DNA of 64,000 nucleotides from an uncultured Angelakisella sp. (GCA_910585525.1 CAJUFR010000003.1:9680-73679); one strand, 5' to 3'; shown: positions 48,605-57,902, numbered from the stretch's first letter. Notes: generated from the letters alone by a model not told the origin. Program-made: numbers and translations.

Positions 48605-49108
48605 GTGCGGGTCTTTGGCATCGATCCGGGGTACGCCATCGTGGGGTGCGGGGTGGTGGACTGCGCAAAGGGGAAGTACCGGATGGTGGACTACGGTGCC
48701 ATCACCACCCCCGCCGGGATGGAGATGGGCCAGCGGCTCCTGACCATCTACGACCAGCTGGGCTTCGCCCTGGATAAATACAAGCCGGAGGCGGTGGCCA
48801 TCGAGCAGCTGTTCGCCACCCACAACCAGACCACCGTCATGGGGGTGGCCCAGGCCCGGGGGGTCATCCTGCTGTGCTGCCAGCAGCGGAGCCTGCCGGT
48901 GTACGAGTACACCCCCATGCAGGTGAAGATGGCGGTGGTGGGCTACGGGGTGGCGGAGAAAAAACAGGTGATGGAGATGACCAAAAACCTCCTCTCCCTG
49001 GCCGAGATACCCAAGCCCGACGACGCCGCCGACGCCCTGGCCATCGCCATCTGCCACGGCAACGTGGGCAGTTCGGTGCTGTTCCAAAAAAATCTGAAGC
49101 TGAGGTAA
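48605..49108 (+). CDS. ruvC: Holliday junction resolvase RuvC
   Basis: 167 residues from GTG 48605 (GGAGGTGG site). Catalytic acids: D in VFGIDPGYAIVG, E in AIEQLFATHNQTT, and DDAADALAIAICH near the C-terminus. Cuts Holliday junctions symmetrically, working with RuvAB encoded next. Confidence 0.95.
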   Translation: MRVFGIDPGYAIVGCGVVDCAKGKYRMVDYGAITTPAGMEMGQRLLTIYDQLGFALDKYKPEAVAIEQLFATHNQTTVMGVAQARGVILLCCQQRSLPVYEYTPMQVKMAVVGYGVAEKKQVMEMTKNLLSLAEIPKPDDAADALAIAICHGNVGSSVLFQKNLKLR

Positions 49109-49115
49109 CGAAGAT

Positions 49116-49730
49116 ATGATCTACAGCGTCACCGGAAAACTTGTCTGCGTGGAGCCGGGCTTCGCCGTGGTGGAGGCCGCCGGGGTGGGGTACCGCTGCT
49201 CCACCACCACCAGCACCCTGGCAAAGCTGCCCCCCCGGGGCAAGGAGGTCACCCTGCTGACCCACCTGTACCTGCGGGAGGACCTGCTGGAACTGTTCGG
49301 CTTTTACACCGAGGAGGAGTTGCGGTGCTTCCGCCTTCTCATCGGGGTCAGCGGGGTGGGGCCCAAGGCCGCCCTGGCCATCCTGTCGGTGCTGACCCCC
49401 CAGAAGCTGATGCTGGCCATCGCCGCCGGGGACGCCAAGGCGGTGAAGGTCCCCGGGGTGGGGCCCAAGCTGAGCCAGCGCATCGTCCTGGAACTGCGGG
49501 ACAAGTTCTCCCCGGAGGAGCTCTCCGGCGGCCTTTCCGGCGGGGGCGGGGACCTTTCCTTCCTGGCCCCGGCAGAGGGGCCCACGGCCCAGGGGGAGGC
49601 GGTGGCGGCATTGGTCTCCCTGGGCTACGGCCAGACCGAGGCCGCCGCGGCCATCGCCAAGCTGGACCCGGCGCTGCCGGTGGACGGCCTCATCAAGGGG
49701 GCGCTGAAGCGCCTCTCCCGGGGGGTGTGA
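49116..49730 (+). CDS. ruvA: Holliday junction DNA helicase subunit RuvA
   Basis: 204 residues. MIYSVTGKLVCVEPGFAVVE, the helix-hairpin-helix GVSGVGPKAALAILS and GVGPKLSQRIVLELRDK, and the C-terminal domain III (ALVSLGYGQTEAAAAIAKL) are complete. Binds the four-way junction and loads RuvB. Seven bases after ruvC. Confidence 0.95.
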   Translation: MIYSVTGKLVCVEPGFAVVEAAGVGYRCSTTTSTLAKLPPRGKEVTLLTHLYLREDLLELFGFYTEEELRCFRLLIGVSGVGPKAALAILSVLTPQKLMLAIAAGDAKAVKVPGVGPKLSQRIVLELRDKFSPEELSGGLSGGGGDLSFLAPAEGPTAQGEAVAALVSLGYGQTEAAAAIAKLDPALPVDGLIKGALKRLSRGV

Positions 49731-49735
49731 TGTAG

Positions 49736-50785
49736 ATGGGGATGTTCGACAAGGACAGCGACTTTGAAAACCGCATCGTCACCCCGGAGCACACCCGGGA
49801 CGACAGCGAGGCGGAAAACAACCTCCGGCCCCGGACGCTGGCCGAGTACGTGGGCCAGGAGAAGGCAAAGGAAAACCTCCGGGTGTTCATCGAGGCGGCA
49901 AAGCTGCGGGGGGAGCCGCTGGACCACGTGCTGCTCTACGGCCCGCCGGGGCTGGGCAAGACCACCCTTTCCACCATCATCGCCGCCGAGATGGGGGTGA
50001 ACATCCGCACCACCTCCGGCCCCGCCATCGAAAAGCCGGGGGACCTGGCGGCCCTCCTCACCAACCTGGAGGAAAACGATATCCTTTTCATCGACGAGAT
50101 ACACCGCCTCAACCGCAGCGTGGAGGAGGTGCTTTACCCGGCCATGGAGGACTACGCCCTGGACATCATCCTGGGGAAGGGGCCGTCGGCCCGGTCCATC
50201 CGCATCGACCTGCCCCGGTTCACCCTGGTGGGGGCCACCACCCGGGCGGGGCAGCTGACGGGGCCGCTGCGGGACCGGTTCGGGGTCATCTTCCGGCTGG
50301 AACTGTACAGCCCGGAGGAACTGACCCGTATCATCACCCGCAGCGCCGGGATATTGGGCATCGCCTGCGACCCCACCGGGGCCCAGGAACTGGCCCGCCG
50401 GAGCCGGGGGACCCCCCGCATCGCCAACCGCTTCCTCAAGCGGGTGCGGGACTTCGCCCAGGTGATGGGGGACGGGGACATCACGGCGGAACTGGCGGCG
50501 GCGGCCCTGGACCGGCTGGAGGTGGACTACCTGGGGCTGGACGCCATCGACCGGCGGATCCTCACCACCATCATCCAGTCCTACGCCGGCGGCCCGGTGG
50601 GGCTGGACACCCTGGCGGCGGCGGTGGGGGAGGAGTCGGTGACCATCGAGGACGTCTACGAGCCCTACCTGATGCAGGAGGGGTTCCTCAGCCGGACGGC
50701 CCGTGGGCGGTGCGTGACCGAGAAGGCTTACCGGCATTTGGGGATAGCGGTGCCGGGGGGCGGGGGGATGCAGTTGAGTTTGTAG
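49736..50785 (+). CDS. ruvB: Holliday junction branch migration ATPase RuvB
   Basis: 349 residues. RPRTLAEYVGQEKAKENL, Walker A GPPGLGKTT, Walker B LFIDEIHRLN, sensor VGATTRAGQLTGPLRDRFG and the winged-helix end YLMQEGFLSRTARGRC. AAA+ motor of branch migration. Five bases after ruvA. Confidence 0.96.
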   Translation: MGMFDKDSDFENRIVTPEHTRDDSEAENNLRPRTLAEYVGQEKAKENLRVFIEAAKLRGEPLDHVLLYGPPGLGKTTLSTIIAAEMGVNIRTTSGPAIEKPGDLAALLTNLEENDILFIDEIHRLNRSVEEVLYPAMEDYALDIILGKGPSARSIRIDLPRFTLVGATTRAGQLTGPLRDRFGVIFRLELYSPEELTRIITRSAGILGIACDPTGAQELARRSRGTPRIANRFLKRVRDFAQVMGDGDITAELAAAALDRLEVDYLGLDAIDRRILTTIIQSYAGGPVGLDTLAAAVGEESVTIEDVYEPYLMQEGFLSRTARGRCVTEKAYRHLGIAVPGGGGMQLSL

Positions 50786-50786
50786 G

Positions 50787-50904
50787 TTTTGGGCTCGTTC
50801 CTTTATTATAATTTTCAAGACATCACTTCGAGCGTCTGGCCGGCGGGGCGGTCGAAGAGAAGATTCGAAAATAACAGGAAAACCAGGAAAGGACCGAGCC
50901 CCAA
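50787..50904. repeat. Imperfect long inverted repeat (repeat B)
   Basis: The left arm opens GGTTTTGGGCTCGTTCCTTT and reaches CACTTCGAGCG near 50834; the right arm, read in reverse, opens GGGGCTCGGTCCTTTCCTGG and reaches CTTCTCTTCGACC. The right arm is closest to 15381-15435. It could fold into a long hairpin between ruvB and the next gene, MITE-like in form. Confidence 0.5.
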
Positions 50905-50936
50905 ACCCACCCCCAAAAGAGAAAGGAGGCTCCCCC

Positions 50937-51926
50937 ATGCCCAAACCAGCCATCAAAGCAAGGACCCTGTCCCTCATCCTCTCCCTGTCCCTCCTGGCGG
51001 CCTGCGGCGGGAGCCCCGCCGCCCCGGAAAGTCCTCCGCCAGATCCCCCTGCCTCCGCCAGCCCCGCCCCGGCGGAGCCGGAACGCCCCGACGGCATCCT
51101 CCCCCAGGAGGACCCGGAGCGCCCCGGGGCGCTGGCGGGGTGCGACAGCTGCTACGGCCATTGGCGGACCCTCTACGCCGTGGACCCCGCCACCGGCGGG
51201 CACCGGGTGGCGCGGGAGAGCGACTTTTGGAACGGCCTGGAGACCGTCGCCGCCAGCCCCTCCGGCAGCCGGCTGCTGCTGGCCACCGGGAACAACTACA
51301 ACGGTTCCGGTATCCCGCTGGTGGCGGCTCTTTCGGTCTACGATATCCAACAGGACCGGCTGACCGATCTGTCCCGCCCCGCCGGGGAGGAGATGACCTA
51401 CGGGGGCCGGTGGATGGACCACAGCCACTGGTTCCCTGACCGCCACGGCTACCGCTTCCTGGACGAGGACACCATCGTCTGCCAGGAACTGTTCTACAGC
51501 CCGGCGGCGCCGGAGGAGGGGCGGCTGTGGTTCTGGGATGTCGCCGCCGACGGCTCGGTGAACTGGCGGGCGCTGCGGCTGGAATGCCCGCCCCTGGACA
51601 CCAAGGCCTACGGCGGCAAGTGGGCCCGAGGCTGTATCTTCCTCCCGGAGGACGGGAGCATCCGCTGCCGGGTCCCCACCCTGGAACGGGGGTGGGAGTG
51701 GCTCGCCTGGGACGGGGAGAGTGGCAAGCTGCTGTCCCGAAGCCCGGGGGAGGACAGCGCCCCCGGGGAAGCCACCCGGCCGGAGCCGCCCCGGTTCCCC
51801 GACGCCGATCCCCTGCTGGAGCGGTGGCGGGAGGATCACACCAAATACGACCCCTACCCTATCCCCATCGCCCGGCTGCCCACCGGCGAACTCCTCTTTT
51901 TAGCAAAAACCACCCCTCTCACATAA
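50937..51926 (+). CDS. Predicted lipoprotein, unknown function
   Basis: 329 residues. Signal with lipobox LAAC at about residue 22, then a proline-rich tether (residues 25-60). The mature part looks strand-rich with GCDSCYGHWRTLYAVDPATG and SPSGSRLLLATGNN, which resemble single propeller blades. No family assigned. AAAGGAGG precedes the start. Separated from ruvB by repeat B, and 47 bases before glmM. Confidence 0.75.
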   Translation: MPKPAIKARTLSLILSLSLLAACGGSPAAPESPPPDPPASASPAPAEPERPDGILPQEDPERPGALAGCDSCYGHWRTLYAVDPATGGHRVARESDFWNGLETVAASPSGSRLLLATGNNYNGSGIPLVAALSVYDIQQDRLTDLSRPAGEEMTYGGRWMDHSHWFPDRHGYRFLDEDTIVCQELFYSPAAPEEGRLWFWDVAADGSVNWRALRLECPPLDTKAYGGKWARGCIFLPEDGSIRCRVPTLERGWEWLAWDGESGKLLSRSPGEDSAPGEATRPEPPRFPDADPLLERWREDHTKYDPYPIPIARLPTGELLFLAKTTPLT

Positions 51927-51973
51927 CCTATCATTAGAAAAACGCCACAGAAAGACGAAACGGAGGTATCTTT

Positions 51974-53335
51974 ATGGGCAGACTATTTGGCACCGACGGC
52001 ATCCGGGGCATCGCCAACCGGGACCTTTCCATCCAGCGGAGCGCCCAGGTGGGCCAGGCCCTGGCCACCGTGCTGCGGGAGCGGCTGGGGGAGGGCAGAA
52101 AGCCCCGGGTCTTTATCGGCAAGGACACCCGGCTCTCCTCGGATATGATCGAGGCCGCCCTGGCGGCGGGGCTCTGCGCCGGGGGGGTGGACTGCGTCGC
52201 CCTGGGGGTGGTGCCCACCCCCGCCGTGGCCTACCTCACCGTGGCCCACGGCATGGACGCCGGGGTGATGATCTCCGCCAGCCACAACCCCTTCCAGTTC
52301 AACGGCATCAAGATATTCGGGCCCAAGGGGTATAAACTCACCGACCGGGAGGAGGCGGAGATCGAGGACATGATCCTGGACGACGCCATCCCCATGCACA
52401 AGGCGGAGGCCGGGGAGATCGGCCGGTACAGCCAGGGGACGGGGCTGGCGGAGGAGTACATCCGGCACATCGCCGCCACCCTCCCCGGGGAAAAGCCCCT
52501 CCGGGGGATGCGGGTGCTGGCCGACTGCGCCAACGGCAGCGCCAGCCGCACCGCCAAGGAACTGTTCGCCCTGCTGGGGGCGGAGGCCGACGTCATCTGC
52601 CGGGAGCCGGACGGGGTGAACGTCAACCGGGATTGCGGCTCCACCCACATGGAGAGCCTGCGGCAGCGGGTGAAGGCCGGGGGCTACGCCCTGGGGGTGG
52701 CCTTTGACGGGGACGCCGACCGGTGCCTGGCGGTGGACGAGAAGGGGGAACTGGTGGACGGCGACCAGATGATCGCCATCTTCGCCACCCGGATGAAGGA
52801 GAAGGGGACGCTGAAAAAGAACACCGCCGTGGTCACCGTCATGAGCAACTACGGCTTCATGAACTTCGCCCGGCAGAGCGGCATCGACGTCAAGACCACC
52901 AAGGTGGGGGACCGGTACGTGCTGGAGATGATGCTGGCCGAGGGGTACAACATCGGCGGCGAACAGTCGGGGCACATTATCTTCACCGACCACATGACCA
53001 CCGGGGACGGCCAGCTTTCCGCCGTCCAGCTGATGGGGGTGATGCAGGAGACCGGCAAACCCCTCTCCCAACTGACAGAGGTCATCACCATCCTGCCCCA
53101 GGTGCTGGTGAACATGGAGGCCACGGTGGACATGAAGGCGGGCCTGGCCGAAAGCCTGGAGATCTCCGCCGCCGTCCGGGCCTGCGAGGAGGAACTGCGG
53201 GGGGAGGGCCGTGTCCTCATCCGGCCCTCCGGCACCGAGCCCCTGATCCGTGTCATGGTGGAAGGGCCGGAGCAGCGGCAGATAGAGGATATCGCCCGGC
53301 GCATCGTGGCCGCCATCCGGGAGGCGCTGAGCTGA
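51974..53335 (+). CDS. glmM: Phosphoglucosamine mutase
   Basis: 453 residues. MGRLFGTDGIRGIANRDLS, the phosphoserine loop GVMISASHNPFQFNGIK, the metal loop AFDGDADRC, GGEQSGHII and the phosphate-binding RPSGTEPLIRVMVEG are all present. Converts glucosamine-6-P to glucosamine-1-P for wall precursor synthesis. CGGAGG precedes the start. Confidence 0.96.
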   Translation: MGRLFGTDGIRGIANRDLSIQRSAQVGQALATVLRERLGEGRKPRVFIGKDTRLSSDMIEAALAAGLCAGGVDCVALGVVPTPAVAYLTVAHGMDAGVMISASHNPFQFNGIKIFGPKGYKLTDREEAEIEDMILDDAIPMHKAEAGEIGRYSQGTGLAEEYIRHIAATLPGEKPLRGMRVLADCANGSASRTAKELFALLGAEADVICREPDGVNVNRDCGSTHMESLRQRVKAGGYALGVAFDGDADRCLAVDEKGELVDGDQMIAIFATRMKEKGTLKKNTAVVTVMSNYGFMNFARQSGIDVKTTKVGDRYVLEMMLAEGYNIGGEQSGHIIFTDHMTTGDGQLSAVQLMGVMQETGKPLSQLTEVITILPQVLVNMEATVDMKAGLAESLEISAAVRACEEELRGEGRVLIRPSGTEPLIRVMVEGPEQRQIEDIARRIVAAIREALS

Positions 53336-54249
53336 TGCGGGCGGCCACAGGCTGGCGGGATTTTGCCCTGCTGGACGCCAGCAGCGGGGAGAAGCTGGAG
53401 CGGTGGGGGGATGTCACCCTCATCCGCCCCGACCCCCAGGTGATCTGGAACACCCCCCGGGGCCCGGCCTGGGGGCGGGCCGACGCCTGTTACCACCGCT
53501 CCGACAAGGGGGGCGGCAGCTGGGAGACACGGGGAAAGTTGAGGGAATACTGGACCATCGGCTACGGGGAGACGCTGCGGTTCAAGATCAGCCCCACCGG
53601 CTTTAAGCACACCGGCCTGTTCCCGGAGCAGGCGGTGAACTGGGACCTGTTCGGGGCCCTGATCCGGGAGGCCGCGGAGACACGGAAGGAGCCGGTGCGG
53701 GTGCTGAACCTCTTTGCCTACACCGGCGGGGCCACCCTGGCCTGCGCGGCGGCGGGGGCGGCGGTCTGCCACGTGGACGCCAGCAAGGGGATGGTGGCCT
53801 GGGCCCGGGAGAACCAGGCCCTCTCCGGCCTTGGGGACAAGCCCATCCGGTGGATCGTGGACGATTGCCGCAAGTTCGTGGAGCGGGAGATACGCCGGGG
53901 CAGCCGGTACGACGCCGTCATCATGGATCCCCCCTCCTACGGCCGGGGGCCGGGGGGGGAGGTCTGGAAGCTGGAGGACTGCGTCTACGACCTGGTGGAC
54001 CTCTGCGCCGGGGTGCTCACCGACGACCCCCTTTTCTTTGCGGTGAACTCCTACACCACCGGCCTTTCCCCCTCGGTGATGGCCTACATCCTGGGGGTGA
54101 CGGTGGGGAAGCGCCACCCCGGCGGGGCGGTCGCCTCCGACGAGATCGGCCTGCCGGTGGAGGGGACAGGCATGGTGCTCCCCTGCGGGGCGACAGCCAT
54201 ATGGCGGAGCGCCGCCGGGAACAGAGAAGCGAAGGAGGAACTACCATGA
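53335..54249 (+). CDS. Class I SAM-dependent methyltransferase (RlmI/RlmK-like)
   Basis: 304 residues from ATG 53335, sharing one base with the glmM stop. Motif I is VLNLFAYTGGATLACAAAGA, then VDASKGMVAWARENQ, a DDCRKFVEREI segment and the catalytic-type DAVIMDPPSYGRG (DPPxY-like), as in 23S rRNA cytosine methyltransferases. The N-terminal PUA domain of RlmI is lacking; an N-terminal strand region of about 90 residues replaces it. Likely an RNA methylase, target unknown. Confidence 0.85.
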   Translation: MRAATGWRDFALLDASSGEKLERWGDVTLIRPDPQVIWNTPRGPAWGRADACYHRSDKGGGSWETRGKLREYWTIGYGETLRFKISPTGFKHTGLFPEQAVNWDLFGALIREAAETRKEPVRVLNLFAYTGGATLACAAAGAAVCHVDASKGMVAWARENQALSGLGDKPIRWIVDDCRKFVEREIRRGSRYDAVIMDPPSYGRGPGGEVWKLEDCVYDLVDLCAGVLTDDPLFFAVNSYTTGLSPSVMAYILGVTVGKRHPGGAVASDEIGLPVEGTGMVLPCGATAIWRSAAGNREAKEELP

Positions 54250-54743
54250 CACGGAAAACGACACGGAGACCGAGAAAACGGCTTTTTTTGGCCGTACTGC
54301 CGGTGGTCGCCATCACAGGGCTGCTGTGCTGGGCCGCCTTGCAGGCGCTGGGCGCCGGGGATGCCCTGGCCCCGGTGGAGTTCGACAGCGACAGCTGGGC
54401 GGCAAAGTGCACCGCCTATACCGCCCAAAACCGCTCCCGGCAGCTTTCCGACGGGACCATCACCCTGACCTGCGGCAGCTTTACCGGGGCGGACGAGCTT
54501 TGGAGCGTCCCGGAAACGGCGGGGGAAATATCCATCGACTACACCATGACGGTGGGACAGGGCCGGGCCGGCCTGGTGCTGGTGGGCCCCGACGGGGCGG
54601 TGACCCGGCTCGACGGCCGGCAGCCCCACAGCTTCACCCCCGGGCCCGGGGGGATGACACGGCTGCGGCTCATCGGGGACGGCGGGCAGGACATCAAAGC
54701 GAGCATCACCATCCGGGGCGGCGGCGCCTGGGTGGTGGGCTGA
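54246..54743 (+). CDS. Small single-pass membrane protein, unknown function
   Basis: 165 residues. A basic N-terminus (MTRKTTRRPRKR) and one hydrophobic segment (LFLAVLPVVAITGLLCWAAL) anchor a strand-rich outer part of about 125 residues (ISIDYTMTVGQGRAGLVLVG, SFTPGPGGMTRLRLIG). No domain recognised. Overlaps the preceding methyltransferase by ATGA and precedes the ECF transporter genes. Confidence 0.75.
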   Translation: MTRKTTRRPRKRLFLAVLPVVAITGLLCWAALQALGAGDALAPVEFDSDSWAAKCTAYTAQNRSRQLSDGTITLTCGSFTGADELWSVPETAGEISIDYTMTVGQGRAGLVLVGPDGAVTRLDGRQPHSFTPGPGGMTRLRLIGDGGQDIKASITIRGGGAWVVG

Positions 54744-54758
54744 CAGGAGGTGTTCGAT

Positions 54759-55598
54759 ATGGACGATATCATGGAAGCCACCAGGGTCTCTTTCTCCTAC
54801 AGCCAGGAACCGGAGAGCCCCCTGGTGCTGGACGGCATCAGCCTGGGGGTGCACAGGGGGGAGTTTTTGGCGGTGCTGGGGCACAACGGCAGCGGCAAGT
54901 CCACCCTGGCCAAGCACTTTAACGCCATCCTCCTCCCCCGGGAGGGCCGGGTGGTGGTGGAGGGGATGGAGACCACCGACGAGGAACGGCTCTACGATAT
55001 CCGCCAGACGGTGGGGATGGTGTTCCAGAACCCGGACAACCAGATCGTCGCCACCATCGTGGAGGAGGATGTGGCCTTCGCCCTGGAGAACATGGGGGTC
55101 CCCCCGGCGGAGATCCGCCAGCGGGTGGACGGCGCCCTGAAGGCGGTGGGGATGTACGACTTCCGGGAGCACGCCCCCCACCAGCTTTCCGGCGGCCAGA
55201 AGCAGCGGGTGGCCATCGCCGGCATCATCGCCATGCGGCCCAGGTGCATCGTCCTGGACGAGCCCACCGCCATGCTGGACCCCCGGGGCCGGGCCGAGGT
55301 GTTAAAGACCCTGCGGCAGCTGAACCAGGAGCACGGCATCACCATCGCCCTCATCACCCACTACATGGACGAGGCCGCCCAGTGCGACCGGGTAGTGGTG
55401 GTGGACCGGGGCAGGCTGCTGATGGACGGCAAGCCCCGGGAGGTGTTCTCCCGGGTGGAGGAACTGAAGGCGGTGGGGCTGGACGTCCCCCAGGTCACCG
55501 AATTGATGCACCGCCTCCGCCAGGCGGGGTTGCCGGTGCGGGAGGATATCATCACCGAGGAGGAGTGCGCCGCCCAGCTGGAACAGCTGCTGGCCTAG
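54759..55598 (+). CDS. ecfA1: ECF transporter ATPase EcfA1
   Basis: 279 residues from ATG 54759, eight bases after AGGAGG. Walker A GHNGSGKST, Q-loop VFQNPDNQIVATIVEEDVAF (typical EcfA1), signature LSGGQKQRVAIAG, Walker B IVLDEPTAMLDPRG and H-loop LITHYMDE. One of two ATPases energising the shared vitamin/metal uptake module. Separated from ecfA2-ecfT by a small membrane protein gene, which is unusual. Confidence 0.93.
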   Translation: MDDIMEATRVSFSYSQEPESPLVLDGISLGVHRGEFLAVLGHNGSGKSTLAKHFNAILLPREGRVVVEGMETTDEERLYDIRQTVGMVFQNPDNQIVATIVEEDVAFALENMGVPPAEIRQRVDGALKAVGMYDFREHAPHQLSGGQKQRVAIAGIIAMRPRCIVLDEPTAMLDPRGRAEVLKTLRQLNQEHGITIALITHYMDEAAQCDRVVVVDRGRLLMDGKPREVFSRVEELKAVGLDVPQVTELMHRLRQAGLPVREDIITEEECAAQLEQLLA

Positions 55599-55613
55599 AA
55601 GGGAAGGGATACC

Positions 55614-56069
55614 ATGAAAAGCATTTTTTTGGTGGCCTACGCGGTGGCCATCCCTGCCCTGTGCAGCTACGCCCTGTACAGGGCCGCCCGGCTGTGGATG
55701 TGGGCCGCCCCCATCCTGGCCACGGTGGCGGGGGCGGTGGTGGTCAGCGTCTACCTGGGGGGCGTGCCCCTGCCGGGGGAGGAAGCGGGGATGACCTACT
55801 GGACCCTGCTGATGCCCATCCAGCAGCTCATCGCCATCTCCATCTGCCTGGGGGCGCTGGTGGGGATGCGGTGGGGCGGCTCCCTGGGTCTGGCGGTGGG
55901 GGGCGCCGGGGTGGTGCTGGGGCTGATGCTGCTGGCGGTCACCGGCCTGCCCTTCCTCCTCTTTCCCGCCTGCCTGCTCCTTTACGGGGCGGTGCTGCTC
56001 CTCAGCTTCACCGGCCGGGCCAGGAAGGCCTGGGAGGAGTACCGCCAGGGCAACACCCCGGAGTTGTAG
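55614..56069 (+). CDS. Four-segment membrane protein between ecfA1 and ecfA2
   Basis: 151 residues, hydrophobic: segments near residues 3-20, 28-50, 65-88, 92-130, then a charged tail (GRARKAWEEYRQGNTPEL). It is shorter than a normal ECF substrate-binding S protein (six segments) and shows no S-component motif. Sixteen bases after ecfA1, with AAGGGAAGGG as site. Function unknown. Confidence 0.7.
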   Translation: MKSIFLVAYAVAIPALCSYALYRAARLWMWAAPILATVAGAVVVSVYLGGVPLPGEEAGMTYWTLLMPIQQLIAISICLGALVGMRWGGSLGLAVGGAGVVLGLMLLAVTGLPFLLFPACLLLYGAVLLLSFTGRARKAWEEYRQGNTPEL

Positions 56070-56075
56070 CAACGC

Positions 56076-56130
56076 CCCAGGGTGTGTCCCTAAAGTCTTG
56101 GCACCCCGACTTTGGGGACACACCCTAGGG
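56076..56130. repeat. Long near-perfect palindrome between ECF genes
   Basis: CCCAGGGTGTGTCCCTAAAG-TC (56076-56097) pairs with GACTTTGGGGACACACCCTA-GGG (56108-56130), ten-base loop, one mismatch and one unpaired base. It may be a terminator-like or MITE-type element. Gap 56070-56225 otherwise holds only the AAGGAGG site of ecfA2. Confidence 0.6.
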
Positions 56131-56225
56131 AACCGGGGGGAACGGACGAATATTATGACTGTATCATCAGGCGGCCAGCCAGGACACGGCAGCAGCGGCG
56201 GCCGACCTGTACCAAGGAGGTCTTT

Positions 56226-57092
56226 ATGACAGCGATCAGGACCGAGCACCTGACCCATACCTATTCGGTGGGCACCCCCTTCCAGAAGGTGGCGGTGGAG
56301 GACGTCTCCATCGCCATCGGGGAGGGGGAGTACGTGGGGGTCATCGGGCACACCGGCAGCGGCAAGTCCACCCTCATCCAGCATCTCAACGGCCTGCTGG
56401 CCCCCACCAGCGGCAAGGTCTACATCGGGGAGCAGGACCTTTGGGCGGACAAGTCCAAGCTTCGCTCCTTCCGCTTCGCCGTGGGGCTGGTGTTCCAGTA
56501 CCCGGAGTACCAGCTGTTTGGGGAGACGGTGTACAGCGACATCGCCTTTGGCCCCACCAACATGGGCCTCCCCCCGGATGAGGTGGACACCCGGGTGCGC
56601 CAGGCCGCCCGGTTCGTTGGCCTTTCCGACGACAAGCTGCAAAAGAGCCCCTTTGAACTGTCCGGGGGCCAGAAGCGCCGGGTGGCCATCGCCGGGGTGC
56701 TGGCCATGGACCCCAAGGTGCTGATCCTGGACGAGCCTACCGCCGGCCTGGACCCCAAGGGGCGGGATAAGATACTGGGGGAGATACGGGAGTACCACCA
56801 GGAGAAGAAGAACACCGTCCTGCTGGTGAGCCACAGCATGGAGGACATCGCCAAAAACGCCACCATGGCCCTGGTGATGAACCAGTCCCGGCTCTTCTGC
56901 TACGACCGGGTGGAGGAGGTGTTCGGCCGGGGGGCGGAACTGGCCCGGATGGGGCTGACGGTGCCCCAGGTCTCCCGGGTGTTCCTGGACCTGGCGTCCC
57001 GGGGGCTGGATGTGGACGCCCGGGTCTACACCGTGGAGGCGGCGGCGGAACAGATCATCGCCAAGGCGGCGGGGAAGGGGGTGGCGAAATGA
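56226..57092 (+). CDS. ecfA2: ECF transporter ATPase EcfA2
   Basis: 288 residues from ATG 56226 (AAGGAGG site). Walker A GHTGSGKST, Q-loop VFQYPEYQLFGETVYSDIAFG (EcfA2 type), signature LSGGQKRRVAIAG, Walker B LILDEPTAGLDPKG, H-loop VSHSME. Pairs with EcfA1 and couples to EcfT, with whose gene it overlaps by ATGA. Confidence 0.94.
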   Translation: MTAIRTEHLTHTYSVGTPFQKVAVEDVSIAIGEGEYVGVIGHTGSGKSTLIQHLNGLLAPTSGKVYIGEQDLWADKSKLRSFRFAVGLVFQYPEYQLFGETVYSDIAFGPTNMGLPPDEVDTRVRQAARFVGLSDDKLQKSPFELSGGQKRRVAIAGVLAMDPKVLILDEPTAGLDPKGRDKILGEIREYHQEKKNTVLLVSHSMEDIAKNATMALVMNQSRLFCYDRVEEVFGRGAELARMGLTVPQVSRVFLDLASRGLDVDARVYTVEAAAEQIIAKAAGKGVAK

Positions 57093-57892
57093 TAAAGGAT
57101 ATCACCATCGGCCAGTATTTCCCCGGCAGGAGCCCGGTGCACCGGCTGGACCCCCGGGTCAAGATCATGCTGGCCCTGGGCTATATCGTCATCCTTTTCG
57201 TGGCCCAAAACGCCTGGGGGCTGGGGCTGGGGGTGGTGGCTGGCTTTGGCGCCTACCTCATCAGCGGCATCCCCCTGGTGATGATCCTCAAAAGCCTCAA
57301 GCCGGTGGTGCCCATCATCATCTTCACCTCGGTGCTGAACATGCTGTTCGTGGAGGGGGAGTCGCTGTTCCACTGGTGGATCGTCAACATCACCCGGGAG
57401 GGGGTCCACACCGCCATCTTCATGTCGGTGCGGATCATCTGCCTTATCGCCGGGACGTCGCTGCTCACCTACACCACCTCCCCCATCGCCCTCACCGACG
57501 GCATCGAACGGCTGATGGGGCCGCTGAAAAAGCTGCGCTTCCCGGTCCACGAACTGGCGATGATGATGACCATCGCCCTGCGGTTCATCCCCACCCTCAT
57601 CGAGGAGACGGACAAGATCATGTCCGCCCAGAAGGCCCGGGGGGCCGACCTGGAGACCGGCGGCCTGATGCAGCGGGCCCGGGCGCTGGTGCCCATCCTC
57701 ATCCCCCTTTTCGTCTCCTCCTTCCGCCGGGCCGATGAACTGGCCCTGGCCATGGAGTGCCGCTGCTACCGGGGCGGGGAGGGCCGCACCCGGATGAAGC
57801 AGCTGCATATGGGCCCGGGGGACTTTGTGGCCAGCGCCCTGGTGGTGGCCTGCCTGGCGGGGGTCATCGCCCTGAACCTCCTGGTGAAGTGA
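57089..57892 (+). CDS. ecfT: ECF transporter transmembrane subunit EcfT
   Basis: 267 residues. IGQYFPGRSPVHRLDPRVKI is the usual EcfT start; about five to six membrane segments follow. The coupling helices contain ARG motifs, here SAQKARGADLETGG, and an LAMECRCYRGGEGRTR end. Scaffold that links the ATPases to substrate-binding S proteins, none of which is encoded in this window. Confidence 0.93.
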   Translation: MIKDITIGQYFPGRSPVHRLDPRVKIMLALGYIVILFVAQNAWGLGLGVVAGFGAYLISGIPLVMILKSLKPVVPIIIFTSVLNMLFVEGESLFHWWIVNITREGVHTAIFMSVRIICLIAGTSLLTYTTSPIALTDGIERLMGPLKKLRFPVHELAMMMTIALRFIPTLIEETDKIMSAQKARGADLETGGLMQRARALVPILIPLFVSSFRRADELALAMECRCYRGGEGRTRMKQLHMGPGDFVASALVVACLAGVIALNLLVK

Positions 57893-57902
57893 GGGGGGGC
57901 CG

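Noticed and set aside
54165..54245. Upstream extension of the small membrane protein at 54246
   Set aside because: Extension would overlap the methyltransferase 3' end in another frame; ATG 54246 with ATGA overlap gives a natural membrane-anchor N-terminus.
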